Source: JBHWPB01 sp043424675
GTDB lineage: Bacteria > Bacillota > Bacilli > Lactobacillales > Carnobacteriaceae_A
DNA: 33,402 nucleotides
Assembly: GCA_043424675.1 (NCBI GenBank)
Contig: JBHWPB010000040.1
Location: 1 to 33,402 of the forward strand
Direction of reading: 5' to 3'
Made by a program: the position numbers and the translations under genes. Position 1 is the stretch's first letter; each line of letters starts with the position of its first letter. Below the pieces are notes generated by a model. That model was not told where the DNA came from and did not search any database. It saw only the letters and a list, made by a program, of their open reading frames with translations. This document shows positions 23,758 to 31,511 of the stretch, piece by piece.

Positions 23758-23758
23758 A
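23730..23758. promoter_or_regulatory. Long dyad operator candidate over the HMA-CDF promoter
   Basis: TTTTACAGTTTCT (23730-23742) and AGAAATGTAAAA (23747-23758) are inverted repeats around ATAG, perfect except for one extra base. It occupies -35 to -10, as expected of a repressor site. The outer TTTACA/TGTAAA resembles cop-box half sites but with far wider spacing. Confidence 0.55.
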
Positions 23759-23789
23759 ACCGGACTCCTTCTGAAGAAAGAGTCCGGCT
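23753..23789 (-). terminator. Terminator after copB
   Basis: On the minus strand GCCGGACTC and GAGTCCGG pair (8 bp) around a 12-nt loop, followed by TTTTTA. Confidence 0.88.
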
Positions 23790-23803
23790 AAATTCTATTG
23801 TAG

Positions 23804-25888
23804 TTAGTCATCTAAATCTAGGAACATAGCATTGAACGCTACAATAATAGTTGAAAGAGACATGAGTATTGCCCCGACAGCAGGGGTCAGAGAAATTCCA
23901 ATAGGTGCGAGAATGCCTGCAGCAAGTGGAATCGCAATGAAATTATAACCCGCTCCCCAAGCTAAGTTTTGATTCATCTTGCGGTCGGTCTTAAAAGAGA
24001 GCTCAATAAAAGATTCGATATCGCCAGGATCAGATTGGGTTAAAATAACATCTGCTGAGTCCAAAGCGACTTGCGTTCCTGCTCCCACAGCGACCCCCAC
24101 ATCGGCCAAAGCGAGCGAAGGTGCGTCGTTCACTCCATCTCCTACCATCACCACTTTTTCATCTCCTTGTTGCAGAGAATCTACTAAGTCGTATTTGTCC
24201 TGAGGAGACTGGTTGGCGTAATATTGAATGCCTAATTCTTCTGCTACACCTTTAGCGGCAGCTTCGTTATCTCCTGTCGCCATAATCGGCTCGATGCCCT
24301 GTTCTTTCAAGATATCCATCAGCTCTTTACTTTTCGGTTTCAAGTCGTCTCCTAAGGCGACCGCTCCTAAGGCTTGGTCTCCTTTGGTAAGAATGGAAAG
24401 TGTTGCACCTTGTGGAACATCGATATCTAAATCTTTTCCGTAAGCTTTCTGGCTGATGAGTTTGTAGGTTTCGCCTCGGTACTTACCTTGTACCCCTTCA
24501 CCTGAGATGACATCGCTTGAGTCGAAGGAAGTTGGAGTCACACCTTGCTCTTCTGCATATTGGACAATGGACTGCGCGATGGGGTGACTGGATCCTGCTT
24601 CTATTCCTGCAAGCAGAGCGATAAATTCTTTTTCACTCACTTCTTCATCCAGTACTTGTGTTTCCAGAACACTGAATTGACCACTTGTTAAAGTTCCAGT
24701 TTTATCTAAAATCATCACGTCAGATTCAGTTGTCGCTTTATAAGCGTCACGGTCTTTAATAAGCAATCCACGGCTCGCTCCAAGACTCGTACTGCGTGCC
24801 ACAACAAGCGGAATAGCTAAACCTAAAGCGTGAGGACATGCGATAACGAGAGTAGTGACTGTGTAGTTGACAGCTGTCGGTAAGTCTGCAATAACGAACC
24901 AAACAACGAAGGAAAGAACAGCTGCAGCCAGTGCAATCCAGAACAACCAAGAAGCCACTTTGTTAGCCATATTCTCTGCACGAGAAGGCTGATTCTCTGC
25001 TTCTGAAACAAGCTGCTGAACCTGTGAGATAAAGGATTTGTTCCCTGTTTCTCGAACTTCTACGAAGATGACCCCTTCTCCATTCGTTGAACCTCCGATG
25101 GCAGTATCTCCCACATTTTTTGAAATTGGCTTGGACTCCCCCGTGAGGAGCGCTTCGTTAATCCGCGTTTCTCCTTCGATAATCTCTCCGTCTGCTGGAA
25201 TATTTTCCCCTGCTTGCACCCGCACAACATCTCCTACTTCAAGTTCAGAGATGGAAATTTCCTCAATCGAACCATCTGCCTTTCGAACTTGAGCATCTTT
25301 TGGAAGAAGTTCCGCTAAGGATTGTTGAGCGTCTCCTGCTTCACCTAAGGCTTTCATTTCTATCCAGTGTCCAAGCAGCATGATGAGAATCAAGGAGGCG
25401 AATTCGAAAAAGAAGTCCATAATATCTTGGCCAAAGGCATATCTGGCGAAAACAGCGTAAATACTATAGAGATAAGAAACACTGATTCCTAGGGAGACGA
25501 GAGCCATCATACTAGGTTCTCTATCCTTGAATTCTTGAATAGCCCCTTGGTAGAAAGGTTTTCCTCCATAAATCAAAAGAATCGTCGCAAGCACAGCCGC
25601 TACTATATCGGAATAAGGAAAGGTGATGAGTCCACTTTCTGTCAATCCCATAAATGGAGTCAAGACCATAATCGCAATTCCAATAGGCAGGGATTTCAAA
25701 AATATTTCTTTAAAGTTCCCATGATGATGGTGATGTCCACCGTGCCCGTGGCCATGTTCCATAGCCTCGTGGTGATCGTGTCCATGTTCGCCATCGTGAT
25801 TGTGTTGACTGTGGTCATGATGGTCATGGCTCATATGTCCCTCTTGAGTATTATCATGATGATGTCTGTGTTTATTTTCTGCAGTCAT
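23804..25888 (-). CDS. copB: Copper-translocating P1B-type ATPase CopB
   Basis: A 694-residue P-type ATPase exporting copper. The first about 55 residues are an extreme His-rich metal-binding tail (HHHDN, HDHHDHSQHNHDGEHGHDHH, GHGHGGHHHHHG) in place of HMA domains. The membrane metal site is CPH (VIACPHALGLAIP), the hallmark of CopB (P1B-3) rather than CPC of CopA. Catalytic motifs are DKTGTLTSG (phosphorylated Asp), SSHPIAQ, ATGDNEAAA and MVGDGVNDAPSLA. The actuator TGES is in LLTGESKP. The start at 25888 has GGAGG 8 nt upstream; the in-frame ATG at 25903 contains that site. It has its own cop box and terminator. copY and copZ are not in the window. Confidence 0.95.
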   Translation of the reverse strand: MTAENKHRHHHDNTQEGHMSHDHHDHSQHNHDGEHGHDHHEAMEHGHGHGGHHHHHGNFKEIFLKSLPIGIAIMVLTPFMGLTESGLITFPYSDIVAAVLATILLIYGGKPFYQGAIQEFKDREPSMMALVSLGISVSYLYSIYAVFARYAFGQDIMDFFFEFASLILIMLLGHWIEMKALGEAGDAQQSLAELLPKDAQVRKADGSIEEISISELEVGDVVRVQAGENIPADGEIIEGETRINEALLTGESKPISKNVGDTAIGGSTNGEGVIFVEVRETGNKSFISQVQQLVSEAENQPSRAENMANKVASWLFWIALAAAVLSFVVWFVIADLPTAVNYTVTTLVIACPHALGLAIPLVVARSTSLGASRGLLIKDRDAYKATTESDVMILDKTGTLTSGQFSVLETQVLDEEVSEKEFIALLAGIEAGSSHPIAQSIVQYAEEQGVTPTSFDSSDVISGEGVQGKYRGETYKLISQKAYGKDLDIDVPQGATLSILTKGDQALGAVALGDDLKPKSKELMDILKEQGIEPIMATGDNEAAAKGVAEELGIQYYANQSPQDKYDLVDSLQQGDEKVVMVGDGVNDAPSLALADVGVAVGAGTQVALDSADVILTQSDPGDIESFIELSFKTDRKMNQNLAWGAGYNFIAIPLAAGILAPIGISLTPAVGAILMSLSTIIVAFNAMFLDLDD

Positions 25889-25916
25889 TCTATAAGCCTC
25901 CATTTTTTATTGTGTT

Positions 25917-25926
25917 TACAATTGTA
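25917..25926. promoter_or_regulatory. CopY operator (cop box)
   Basis: TACAATTGTA fits the CopY consensus TACANNTGTA exactly and is flanked as GACTACAATTGTAAAC on the minus strand. It lies about 15 nt downstream of the copB -10, between promoter and start codon, suitable for copper-relieved repression. Confidence 0.85.
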
Positions 25927-25940
25927 GTCGATACATCCTC

Positions 25941-25968
25941 ATTATACAAAAAAATAAGATTATTGCAA
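25941..25968 (-). promoter_or_regulatory. Promoter of copB
   Basis: On the minus strand TTGCAA (25963-25968), 16-nt spacer, TATAAT (25941-25946). Confidence 0.7.
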
Positions 25969-26016
25969 CTGACACGTTTTTTCAAAAAATAAACTTTACA
26001 AAATATATCAAGGACG

Positions 26017-26056
26017 CAATAAAATAGCGCCACTCCATACTGTGAAGCGACGCCAT
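26017..26056 (-). terminator. Probable terminator after thiT
   Basis: On the minus strand GCGTCGCTTC can pair with GGAGTGGCGC over 10 positions using several G-U pairs, loop ACAGTAT, then TATTTTATT. Confidence 0.6.
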
Positions 26057-26072
26057 CATAAGCTTGTTTTTC

Positions 26073-26633
26073 TTATATTTTGAACAGACGCGGAGAAGAA
26101 TAAAGTAGGATCACAAGAACGATACTCGCCACAACAACAGATCCCAGCGGAGAAAGAATGTTAAGAATTAAAGAGTAGATCACAGGACTCATCTCTTCTG
26201 GCGCGTATTGACTCCAGAAGAAGATTCCGGCAATAAAGTGGAAGAAGTAGCGGACGAATGTCCCAATAAAAGTTGCCCCTACCACGTATCCTGAAGCTGC
26301 TCTTTTATCATCATTTGCGAGAGCGGATTGAAAACTCCCTGATAAGGCTCCGCCCAGTCCATTCATTGTAATTGCGATCAGATAGTCAATCAGAGCTTGG
26401 ATGGGACTTAAAATAACCGCAAGACCGACTAGAAAGTAAAGGAGCGACCAGACAAAACTGGCGAATAACCCCGCTTTTACTCCCCGTCTCAGTGAGAAAA
26501 GTGTAATCGGGATCACTCCGAGAGAGATTTCAAAAGAAGGACCGATTCGAGTTGGAATAAGGGACAGAACGATAGCGATAGCTGCGATAATTGTACCTTC
26601 AATCAAAACTTGTAGCCTCGTATTAGTCTGCAT
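26073..26633 (-). CDS. thiT: Thiamine ECF transporter substrate-binding subunit ThiT
   Basis: A 186-residue membrane S-component that binds thiamine and works with the shared EcfA/A'/T module encoded elsewhere. Six hydrophobic helices are visible. Family marks are the first-helix region LIEGTIIAAIAIVLSLIPT, FEISLGVIPITLFSLRRG, KAGLFASFVWSLLYFLVG, DYLIAITMNGLGGALSG and FVRYFFHFIAGIFFW with its aromatic ligand-binding residues. Length matches ThiT (about 180-200). The start at 26633 is chosen because GGAGG lies 7 nt upstream; that SD is part of the riboswitch expression platform. The TPP aptamer directly upstream independently supports the thiamine assignment. Confidence 0.94.
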   Translation of the reverse strand: MQTNTRLQVLIEGTIIAAIAIVLSLIPTRIGPSFEISLGVIPITLFSLRRGVKAGLFASFVWSLLYFLVGLAVILSPIQALIDYLIAITMNGLGGALSGSFQSALANDDKRAASGYVVGATFIGTFVRYFFHFIAGIFFWSQYAPEEMSPVIYSLILNILSPLGSVVVASIVLVILLYSSPRLFKI

Positions 26634-26640
26634 AGAAAAA

Positions 26641-26676
26641 CCTCCTTTCACACATGCTGTAACATGCAAAAGGAGG
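26641..26676 (-). promoter_or_regulatory. SD-sequestering hairpin of the TPP riboswitch
   Basis: On the minus strand CCTCCTTT (26669-26676) pairs with AAAGGAGG (26641-26648), with GCATG/CATGT further pairing inside. The second arm is the thiT ribosome-binding site itself and is followed by TTTTT, so the hairpin can block translation and perhaps also end transcription. Confidence 0.8.
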
Positions 26677-26697
26677 CTCCCAACTTTTTATATCCGA

Positions 26698-26782
26698 AAG
26701 CAATTCCTACGCTCGAATTAACGATTCAGGTTCTAGGGTTAGGCTGGACCTTCTCAGCTTGCAAGTAAGCACCCCTTTGCTT
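26698..26782 (-). ncRNA. TPP riboswitch aptamer (thi-box)
   Basis: On the minus strand the aptamer is closed by P1 (AAGCAA with TTGCTT). It carries the conserved thi-box pieces GGGGTGC, GCTGAGA, ACCCT, GAACCTGA and GCGTAGGAA in the right order. It lies immediately upstream of thiT. Confidence 0.93.
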
Positions 26783-26806
26783 GTTACTATTCTATTTATC
26801 TTACAG

Positions 26807-26820
26807 TGTAAACGATTGCA
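26807..26820. promoter_or_regulatory. Possible cre site upstream of thiT
   Basis: TGTAAACGATTGCA agrees with the CcpA consensus TGWAANCGNTNWCA at 13 of 14 positions. It lies between the EIIA stop and the TPP aptamer, probably in the thiT promoter region; the exact promoter is unclear. Confidence 0.5.
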
Positions 26821-26836
26821 CCCTAAAATGCAATTT

Positions 26837-27163
26837 TCAATTCTCTATTCTTCTATAAAGTTCGATTATTTCCTTGATGAGATCCAGAGTAGAGAGTGTC
26901 GTCATGAGATGATCTTCAGCATGTATCAAGAGTAATGTCATTGGAAACTCTTCCTCCTGGCTTGCTTCTAACATCATCATTTCTTGTTGGACACCATGAG
27001 CTCGATTAATCGTTTCAACAGCTTGCTCTAATTGTTTTTCTGCTTCTACAAATTTTCCTTTTTTTGCCTCTGCTAAAGCATCAAAGGCTTCTTTCTTAGC
27101 GTTCCCGCTGAAGGCGATCATCTTCATGATTTCCATCTGCTGTTTCGTATTTTCGCTACCCAT
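26837..27163 (-). CDS. PTS lactose/cellobiose-family EIIA
   Basis: A 108-residue helical EIIA of the Lac family, which passes phosphate from HPr to EIIB. The phosphorylated His is in LLLIHAEDHLMTT (His about 81), exactly the family signature. The N-terminal MKMIAFSGNAKKEAFDALAEAK and RAHGVQQEMM segments match the three-helix trimer. The start at 27163 overlaps the EIIB stop by 8 nt, so the two are translationally coupled. It is the last gene of the sugar locus. No EIIC (permease) of any PTS family lies nearby, so the sugar it would serve is unknown. Confidence 0.92.
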   Translation of the reverse strand: MGSENTKQQMEIMKMIAFSGNAKKEAFDALAEAKKGKFVEAEKQLEQAVETINRAHGVQQEMMMLEASQEEEFPMTLLLIHAEDHLMTTLSTLDLIKEIIELYRRIEN

Positions 27164-27479
27164 CCTGGACACCCAATTCTTCTCTCACCAGATCCATCAC
27201 GCTTGCTCCATCTGTATTGAAATAAGCTTCCATCTCTACAACGTGGACAGAAATTTCTGGCTGGTATTTCTTTTTATAGTCTTTTTCCAAAAAGGCCATT
27301 TGAGGTGCGAGGAGGATCAGTTGAATCGTGGAGTCTTCTGCCACTATTTCTTCCAGCTGTGAAGAAGCAAAAGCCAGCACTTTATAGTCTTCTCCTTTAT
27401 CTTGGATATCTTTTTCCATTTCTTTCTTCAAGAGATTGGTCGACAAACCGGTGTTGCAGACTAAAGCGATAGTCTCCAT
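27156..27479 (-). CDS. PTS lactose/cellobiose-family EIIB
   Basis: A 107-residue EIIB of the Lac/cellobiose type. It begins METIALVCNTGLSTNLL, where Cys8 in the CxxGxST P-loop is the phosphorylated residue. LILLAPQMAFLEKDYKKKY corresponds to the conserved LLxPQxxxxxxxxK segment. Length is standard (about 100-107). The ATG at 27479 has GGGGAGG 5 nt upstream and follows the kinase stop by 12 nt, so it is cotranscribed with the kinase. Without an EIIC in the cluster it must serve a distant permease or phosphorylate another target. Confidence 0.92.
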   Translation of the reverse strand: METIALVCNTGLSTNLLKKEMEKDIQDKGEDYKVLAFASSQLEEIVAEDSTIQLILLAPQMAFLEKDYKKKYQPEISVHVVEMEAYFNTDGASVMDLVREELGVQDG

Positions 27480-27491
27480 AACATCCTCCCC

Positions 27492-29006
27492 TTAGTCGAT
27501 GCGGTCCACGAAACGGTCATAGACTTTATTTTCATCCAAAGCATTATAGAGGGCGATCTTACGAGCTGCAACCTGGTTGTATCGTAAGTGGTTTTCTCTG
27601 TCTGGCTGATAAGAGAGAGGTTCTTCAGTACCGACAATCTTTTCGAAAGCTTCTTCATAAGAATCATAATATTCTAAAGTAACTAGTGCTGACATTAAGG
27701 CTCCTAGAGAAGAGGCTTCACTGTTTTGATAACGAACGACTTCTTTATTAGCAATATCTGCTTGAATTTGATTGAAGAGATCGGAACGAGTCAAGCCTCC
27801 GGCCACAGAAATCATGTCAAGGTTCCCAGCGATATTTTCGATGAGGGCGAGGTTGGAAGTAATCTCTAAAGCAATTCCCTCAAGAATAGAACGTAACATA
27901 TCGCTGCGTGTCGTTCCCAGAGACAGGTTAAAGAAAAGTCCTTTCGCGTAGGAATTCCAATATGGAGCTGCACTTCCTTCAAAGTGAGGGATGAGCAAGA
28001 CACCTTTGGCCCCTACCGGCGATTCTGCTGCTTCTTGGTTCATCTGGTTATAATCGACTTCTCCGTCGTAAAATTCATCTCTGAACCAACGGTAGATAGA
28101 GCCTGAGTTAAACATACTCGCTTCGATAATCCACTTCCCAGGGATAGCAGACGCTGAACAGAGGACGCGCTCATTCTCATCAAAGACAGGTTCGTCGGTG
28201 TGGGCGATGATGAAGGACCCCGTTCCAGTGTTTGCTTCCGCACGCCCTTGGGAGATGACATTTAATGAGAGAGCTGCATTCTGTTGGTCACCGCCCGCCA
28301 TGATAACAGGAGTGTCGTTTGAAACACCTGCCAAATCTGAAAAGTGGTCTGTAATGTTTCCAGCTTTAGAACCCGGAGGAAGAAGTTGACACAGCTTATC
28401 CTCTTCTATCCCAGATACTTCCAGCATCTCTTCGTCCCACTCAAAGGCTTTAATATCCATGAGCATCGTGCGAGCAGCTTGGCTCGCATCTGTCTTATAT
28501 TCTCCTGTCAACAAGTAGATGACATAATCTTGTACCCCTAACAACTTGTGAGTACGGTTATAGATTAATGGGTTTTCTTTTTTGAACCAGATCATTTTTG
28601 GAAGGGAAAAGTAAGGGTTAGCACGCAGCCCTGTCTTTTGATAAATCTCTTCCATAGACATTTCTTCAAGTAAGTCTTCTACAATCCCAGCACTTCGCTT
28701 GTCTTGCCAGGTTACAGCATTGTGTAGCGGCTTGCCAGCATCATCTACTGGGATAACGGATGCACGCTGTGAAGTGACGGAGAAAGCTTGGATGTCTACA
28801 TCATTTTCTCTGACAAAGTCTCCCACTTCTTCTAAAGTCTTCTCAAGGGCCTTTTCCCAATCAGAAGGCTCTTGTTCTACATGACCTTCTGGCAGATAAA
28901 TTGCGGAATAAGGGTAAGAAGAAGTAAAAAGTTCTTCCCCCAACTCATTATATACACTAGATTGTAAACTCATGGTTCCAACATCAATCGTAACAATTTC
29001 TGGCAT
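27492..29006 (-). CDS. FGGY-family carbohydrate kinase
   Basis: A 504-residue two-domain sugar kinase of the FGGY family. The N-terminal ATPase-fold strand is IVTIDVGTMSLQSSVYN (residues 4-20), followed by EGHVEQEPSDW, SVTSQRASVIPVD and AVTWQDKRS. The catalytic Asp is in MAGGDQQNAALSL (about 265). FGGY C-terminal marks are NTGTGSF and ISVAGGLTRSDLFNQIQADI. Overall it looks closest to the xylulokinase/LsrK/YoaC side of the family, but substrate residues cannot be assigned. The start at 29006 has GGAGG 7 nt upstream; the longer open frame into the intergenic hairpin is spurious. With the dehydrogenase it recalls the yoaCD pair of B. subtilis. Confidence 0.88.
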   Translation of the reverse strand: MPEIVTIDVGTMSLQSSVYNELGEELFTSSYPYSAIYLPEGHVEQEPSDWEKALEKTLEEVGDFVRENDVDIQAFSVTSQRASVIPVDDAGKPLHNAVTWQDKRSAGIVEDLLEEMSMEEIYQKTGLRANPYFSLPKMIWFKKENPLIYNRTHKLLGVQDYVIYLLTGEYKTDASQAARTMLMDIKAFEWDEEMLEVSGIEEDKLCQLLPPGSKAGNITDHFSDLAGVSNDTPVIMAGGDQQNAALSLNVISQGRAEANTGTGSFIIAHTDEPVFDENERVLCSASAIPGKWIIEASMFNSGSIYRWFRDEFYDGEVDYNQMNQEAAESPVGAKGVLLIPHFEGSAAPYWNSYAKGLFFNLSLGTTRSDMLRSILEGIALEITSNLALIENIAGNLDMISVAGGLTRSDLFNQIQADIANKEVVRYQNSEASSLGALMSALVTLEYYDSYEEAFEKIVGTEEPLSYQPDRENHLRYNQVAARKIALYNALDENKVYDRFVDRID

Positions 29007-29032
29007 AATATATCCTCCTGTTTTCTCTTGAT

Positions 29033-29090
29033 TAAAATAAAAAAGCGGTGTCTTTTCTTCAGTCTTTTGTTTACCGAAAAACACCGCTTT
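29033..29090 (-). terminator. Intercistronic hairpin between gntP and the kinase gene
   Basis: On the minus strand AAAGCGGTGT and ACACCGCTTT form a perfect 10-bp stem (29042-29051 with 29081-29090) around a 29-nt loop, followed by TTTTATTTT. It may terminate or attenuate reading into the kinase gene. Confidence 0.7.
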
Positions 29091-29113
29091 CTTCTTAGAT
29101 TCAACGTTATCGA

Positions 29114-30499
29114 TTAGAGCAGTCCGGGTAAGGTCGCTGTGAAGAAGCTTAAAATGACAAGGACCACAAGTGCTGTGACAGATGCTATCGAAGCAGGAAC
29201 GGTCCAAGCAGCGATTGTTTCTGTTGTATCAAAGCCTGCAAAGTTTGAGATAACCCAGAATCCTGAGTCATTAGGCAATGAGAATCCTGCTCCGCCTGCA
29301 CAAATAGCGAGCCCTACAAGAACAGCTGATACGCCCGGTATGCCTGCGACAATTGGTGAAAAAATAGAAGCTGTTGTTATCAGGGCCACAGTTGTCGATC
29401 CTTGTGCAATTCTCAAAAGCGCAGAGACAGCAAAAGCAATAATAATCAGGAAGATTCCTACTGCACCAGCTGAGCCGCCTACAAATCCTGCAAGTCCTTC
29501 GACGATAACATCACCGATTCCAGACATCGTTATAATAGAGCCGAATGCCCCCCCAGCTCCTGTAATTGCCAGGATAGATCCTGCAGAGGTAGTTGCATTG
29601 CCCACAATTTCAGAAAAACCGTTCTCCAAGTACTTTCTAAGTGCAAAATAAGCAACTAAGACTGAAATTAATAAAGCTATATTTTTATCACCGACAAAGG
29701 AAAGGATAGTATGAACTGTTGTGCCCTCTTCTACAAACATCCCCCCTACTGTCCCAAATAAAATTAAGAGTATCGGCAGAAGAACGAGAAACATACTTAA
29801 ACCACCTGTCGGTTTCGGAGAGTCATCTGTAAAATCAGAATCGTCGATGTCATCAAAATCTTGAGCGAAGTTTTCTTTGAAAGCCTCTTGTTTGGCAAGG
29901 CGATTTCCGTACAGGACGCCTCCAACATATGAGCCAATTAAAGCAGCAATAATACCATATAAGATAAACCAGCCTATGTTCGCTCCCATCGTTCCTGCGA
30001 CTGCTGTCGGACCTGGTGTTGGAATAACCATTGCGTGTGTAACAATTAAACCAACTGCTAAAGCTGTAACCAATCTCACAAAATGTATTTTTCCTTGGTA
30101 GGCGATTGATTTTGCCAAGTTTACTAGAATAATAAATGCAGCGTCAAAGTAGACTGGAATAGAGACAACAAATCCTGTCAAGTTCATCGCAGCCGGGGTG
30201 TTGTCTTTTCCAAATGCTCCAATTAAAAGATTGGCAATCTGGCTCATCGATCCAGACTCATTAAGAATTTCACCTAAGATAATTCCTAAAATGATAAGAA
30301 TTCCGATACTTGCCATTGTGGAGCCAAATCCGTCTGCAAGACCTGTAGCAATATCCATGAGGGGGAGACCTGCAATCGCCCCCATAACAATTCCACCCAG
30401 CAAGAGTGAGATGAAGGGATGTAAATCGAATTTAATAATTGATACAAGTACGAAAATTAGAGCGATGATAAAGCCTGTTATAATTAATCCTGTGCTCAT
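29114..30499 (-). CDS. GntP-family gluconate/sugar-acid permease
   Basis: A 461-residue secondary transporter with about 12 hydrophobic helices. GntP family features are FDLHPFISLLLGGIVMGAIAGLP split over two helices, the GFGSTMASIGILIILGIILGEILNESG segment, VIPTPGPTAVAGTMGANIGW, GAGGAFGSIITMSGIGDVI and the ending LPNDSGFWVISNFAG. The family takes up gluconate and other aldonates by proton symport. The start at 30499 has a GGAGG site upstream; the longer frame to 30613 runs through the promoter and cre site. Its neighbours make uptake of the pathway substrate likely. Confidence 0.9.
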   Translation of the reverse strand: MSTGLIITGFIIALIFVLVSIIKFDLHPFISLLLGGIVMGAIAGLPLMDIATGLADGFGSTMASIGILIILGIILGEILNESGSMSQIANLLIGAFGKDNTPAAMNLTGFVVSIPVYFDAAFIILVNLAKSIAYQGKIHFVRLVTALAVGLIVTHAMVIPTPGPTAVAGTMGANIGWFILYGIIAALIGSYVGGVLYGNRLAKQEAFKENFAQDFDDIDDSDFTDDSPKPTGGLSMFLVLLPILLILFGTVGGMFVEEGTTVHTILSFVGDKNIALLISVLVAYFALRKYLENGFSEIVGNATTSAGSILAITGAGGAFGSIITMSGIGDVIVEGLAGFVGGSAGAVGIFLIIIAFAVSALLRIAQGSTTVALITTASIFSPIVAGIPGVSAVLVGLAICAGGAGFSLPNDSGFWVISNFAGFDTTETIAAWTVPASIASVTALVVLVILSFFTATLPGLL

Positions 30500-30552
30500 T
30501 TTATTCCTCCTTATTTTTAAATTAAATAATATTAAAAGCAACCACGCTCTAT

Positions 30553-30581
30553 AATATATCCCAAATAGCAAGCGCTTACAA
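30553..30581 (-). promoter_or_regulatory. Promoter of the gntP-like gene
   Basis: On the minus strand TTGTAA (30576-30581), 17-nt spacer, TATATT (30553-30558). Confidence 0.75.
30567..30580. promoter_or_regulatory. cre site over the gntP promoter
   Basis: On the minus strand TGTAAGCGCTTGCT matches the CcpA consensus at 12 of 14 positions with a perfect TGTAAGCGCTT core, and it overlaps the -35 box. Carbon catabolite repression of the permease is expected. Confidence 0.75.
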
Positions 30582-30591
30582 ATACTTTTTT

Positions 30592-30634
30592 CAAAAAACT
30601 GATTACTTCTCATCCTTATTTCATAATCAGTTTT
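30592..30634 (-). terminator. Terminator after the aldolase gene
   Basis: AAAACTGATTA and TAATCAGTTTT form a perfect 11-bp stem around an 18-nt loop, with TTTTTTG on the minus strand. Confidence 0.85.
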
Positions 30635-30647
30635 AGTGGTTATTTCT

Positions 30648-31487
30648 TTATTTTTTTCCTAAAAAGTCGATATACTTTTTAACAATCTCTTTGACAGCGT
30701 CTTTCTGTGCAAGAGACAAGACAGAAAAATGGGGACTATCTTCTTCTAAGATTTGATGTGTTTTTTCGATGGTATGGTTGGAAATTTCTGTATTCACATT
30801 CATTTTTGTAATACCGTGGTCTAAGCACGCAAGAATATCTTCTTCGGGGACCCCAGATCCTCCGTGCAAAACAAGTGGAATCTGTAGCTTTTCGTCGATC
30901 TCTTGGAGAAGAGGAATTCGTATATCCGGCTTTCCTGTGTAGTCTCCGTGAGCAGTTCCGATAGAAACAGCTAAAGCATCTACGTTAGTTCTTTCAACAA
31001 AATCCAAGGCTTGGTCTGGGTCCGTTAAGACTTCTTCATCTGTATCTAACCCTTCATGAGAGGTTTCTCCTGCGGATAAACTCCCTAGTTCAGCTTCTAC
31101 AGAAACGCCATAGCCATGAGCATAGTCGACCACCGCTTTGGTATTTTCGACATTCTCTTCATAAGGCAATCTTGAACCATCATACATAACAGAAGTAAAA
31201 CCTACAGCTATGGCTTTTTTAATCACATCGAAGTCATCACTGTGGTCCAGGTGTAAAACGACTGGAATGGCAACCTTTCTCTCTAAGTCCTTCACGATAG
31301 CCGCTACAGTGTCGAGGTCCATATTGGCTAGATATTTCTGTCCGAATGCAACGATGACAGGTGCTTCTTTTTCAGCAGCAGCTTCGATAACTCCTTGTAT
31401 TGTTATGAGGTTGTAGCTGTTAAAAGCTCCGACGGCGTAATTATTTTCATAGGCGTCTTTCAAGACACCGTTTAAGTTCATTAACAT
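30648..31487 (-). CDS. Class II ketose-bisphosphate aldolase family protein
   Basis: A 279-residue zinc-dependent class II aldolase (FbaA/GatY/KbaY/IolJ family), which cleaves a ketose phosphate to DHAP or a related fragment and an aldehyde. Motifs are GAFNSYNL (about 20), VVLHLDHSDDFD (about 75-87; catalytic Asp and a zinc His), EAELGSLSAGE, SIGTAHGDY (zinc His) and LVLHGGSGVPEEDI (zinc His and phosphate loop), then KMNVNTE. Length is that of the short GatY/IolJ-like enzymes (about 284). The start at 31487 follows GAGGAG with a slightly long gap. It lies 24 nt behind the dehydrogenase and a terminator follows it. The substrate is not assignable, but a phosphorylated product of the nearby kinase is plausible. 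Confidence 0.9.
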   Translation of the reverse strand: MLMNLNGVLKDAYENNYAVGAFNSYNLITIQGVIEAAAEKEAPVIVAFGQKYLANMDLDTVAAIVKDLERKVAIPVVLHLDHSDDFDVIKKAIAVGFTSVMYDGSRLPYEENVENTKAVVDYAHGYGVSVEAELGSLSAGETSHEGLDTDEEVLTDPDQALDFVERTNVDALAVSIGTAHGDYTGKPDIRIPLLQEIDEKLQIPLVLHGGSGVPEEDILACLDHGITKMNVNTEISNHTIEKTHQILEEDSPHFSVLSLAQKDAVKEIVKKYIDFLGKK

Positions 31488-31511
31488 CTGATCGCTTCTC
31501 CTCTAGATTTT

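Noticed and set aside
25535..25927. Plus-strand frame opposite the copB start
   Set aside because: It is the antisense shadow of the His-rich tail (Met/Val-rich artefact) without an SD.
26801..26811. Second cop box TTACAGTGTAA
   Set aside because: The half sites are separated by one base, not two, so it does not fit TACANNTGTA.
29007..29207. N-terminal extension of the FGGY kinase
   Set aside because: It runs through the intercistronic hairpin into gntP; the family start and SD are at 29006.
30500..30613. N-terminal extension of the GntP protein
   Set aside because: It covers the promoter and cre site and ends in the neighbouring terminator; SD supports 30499.
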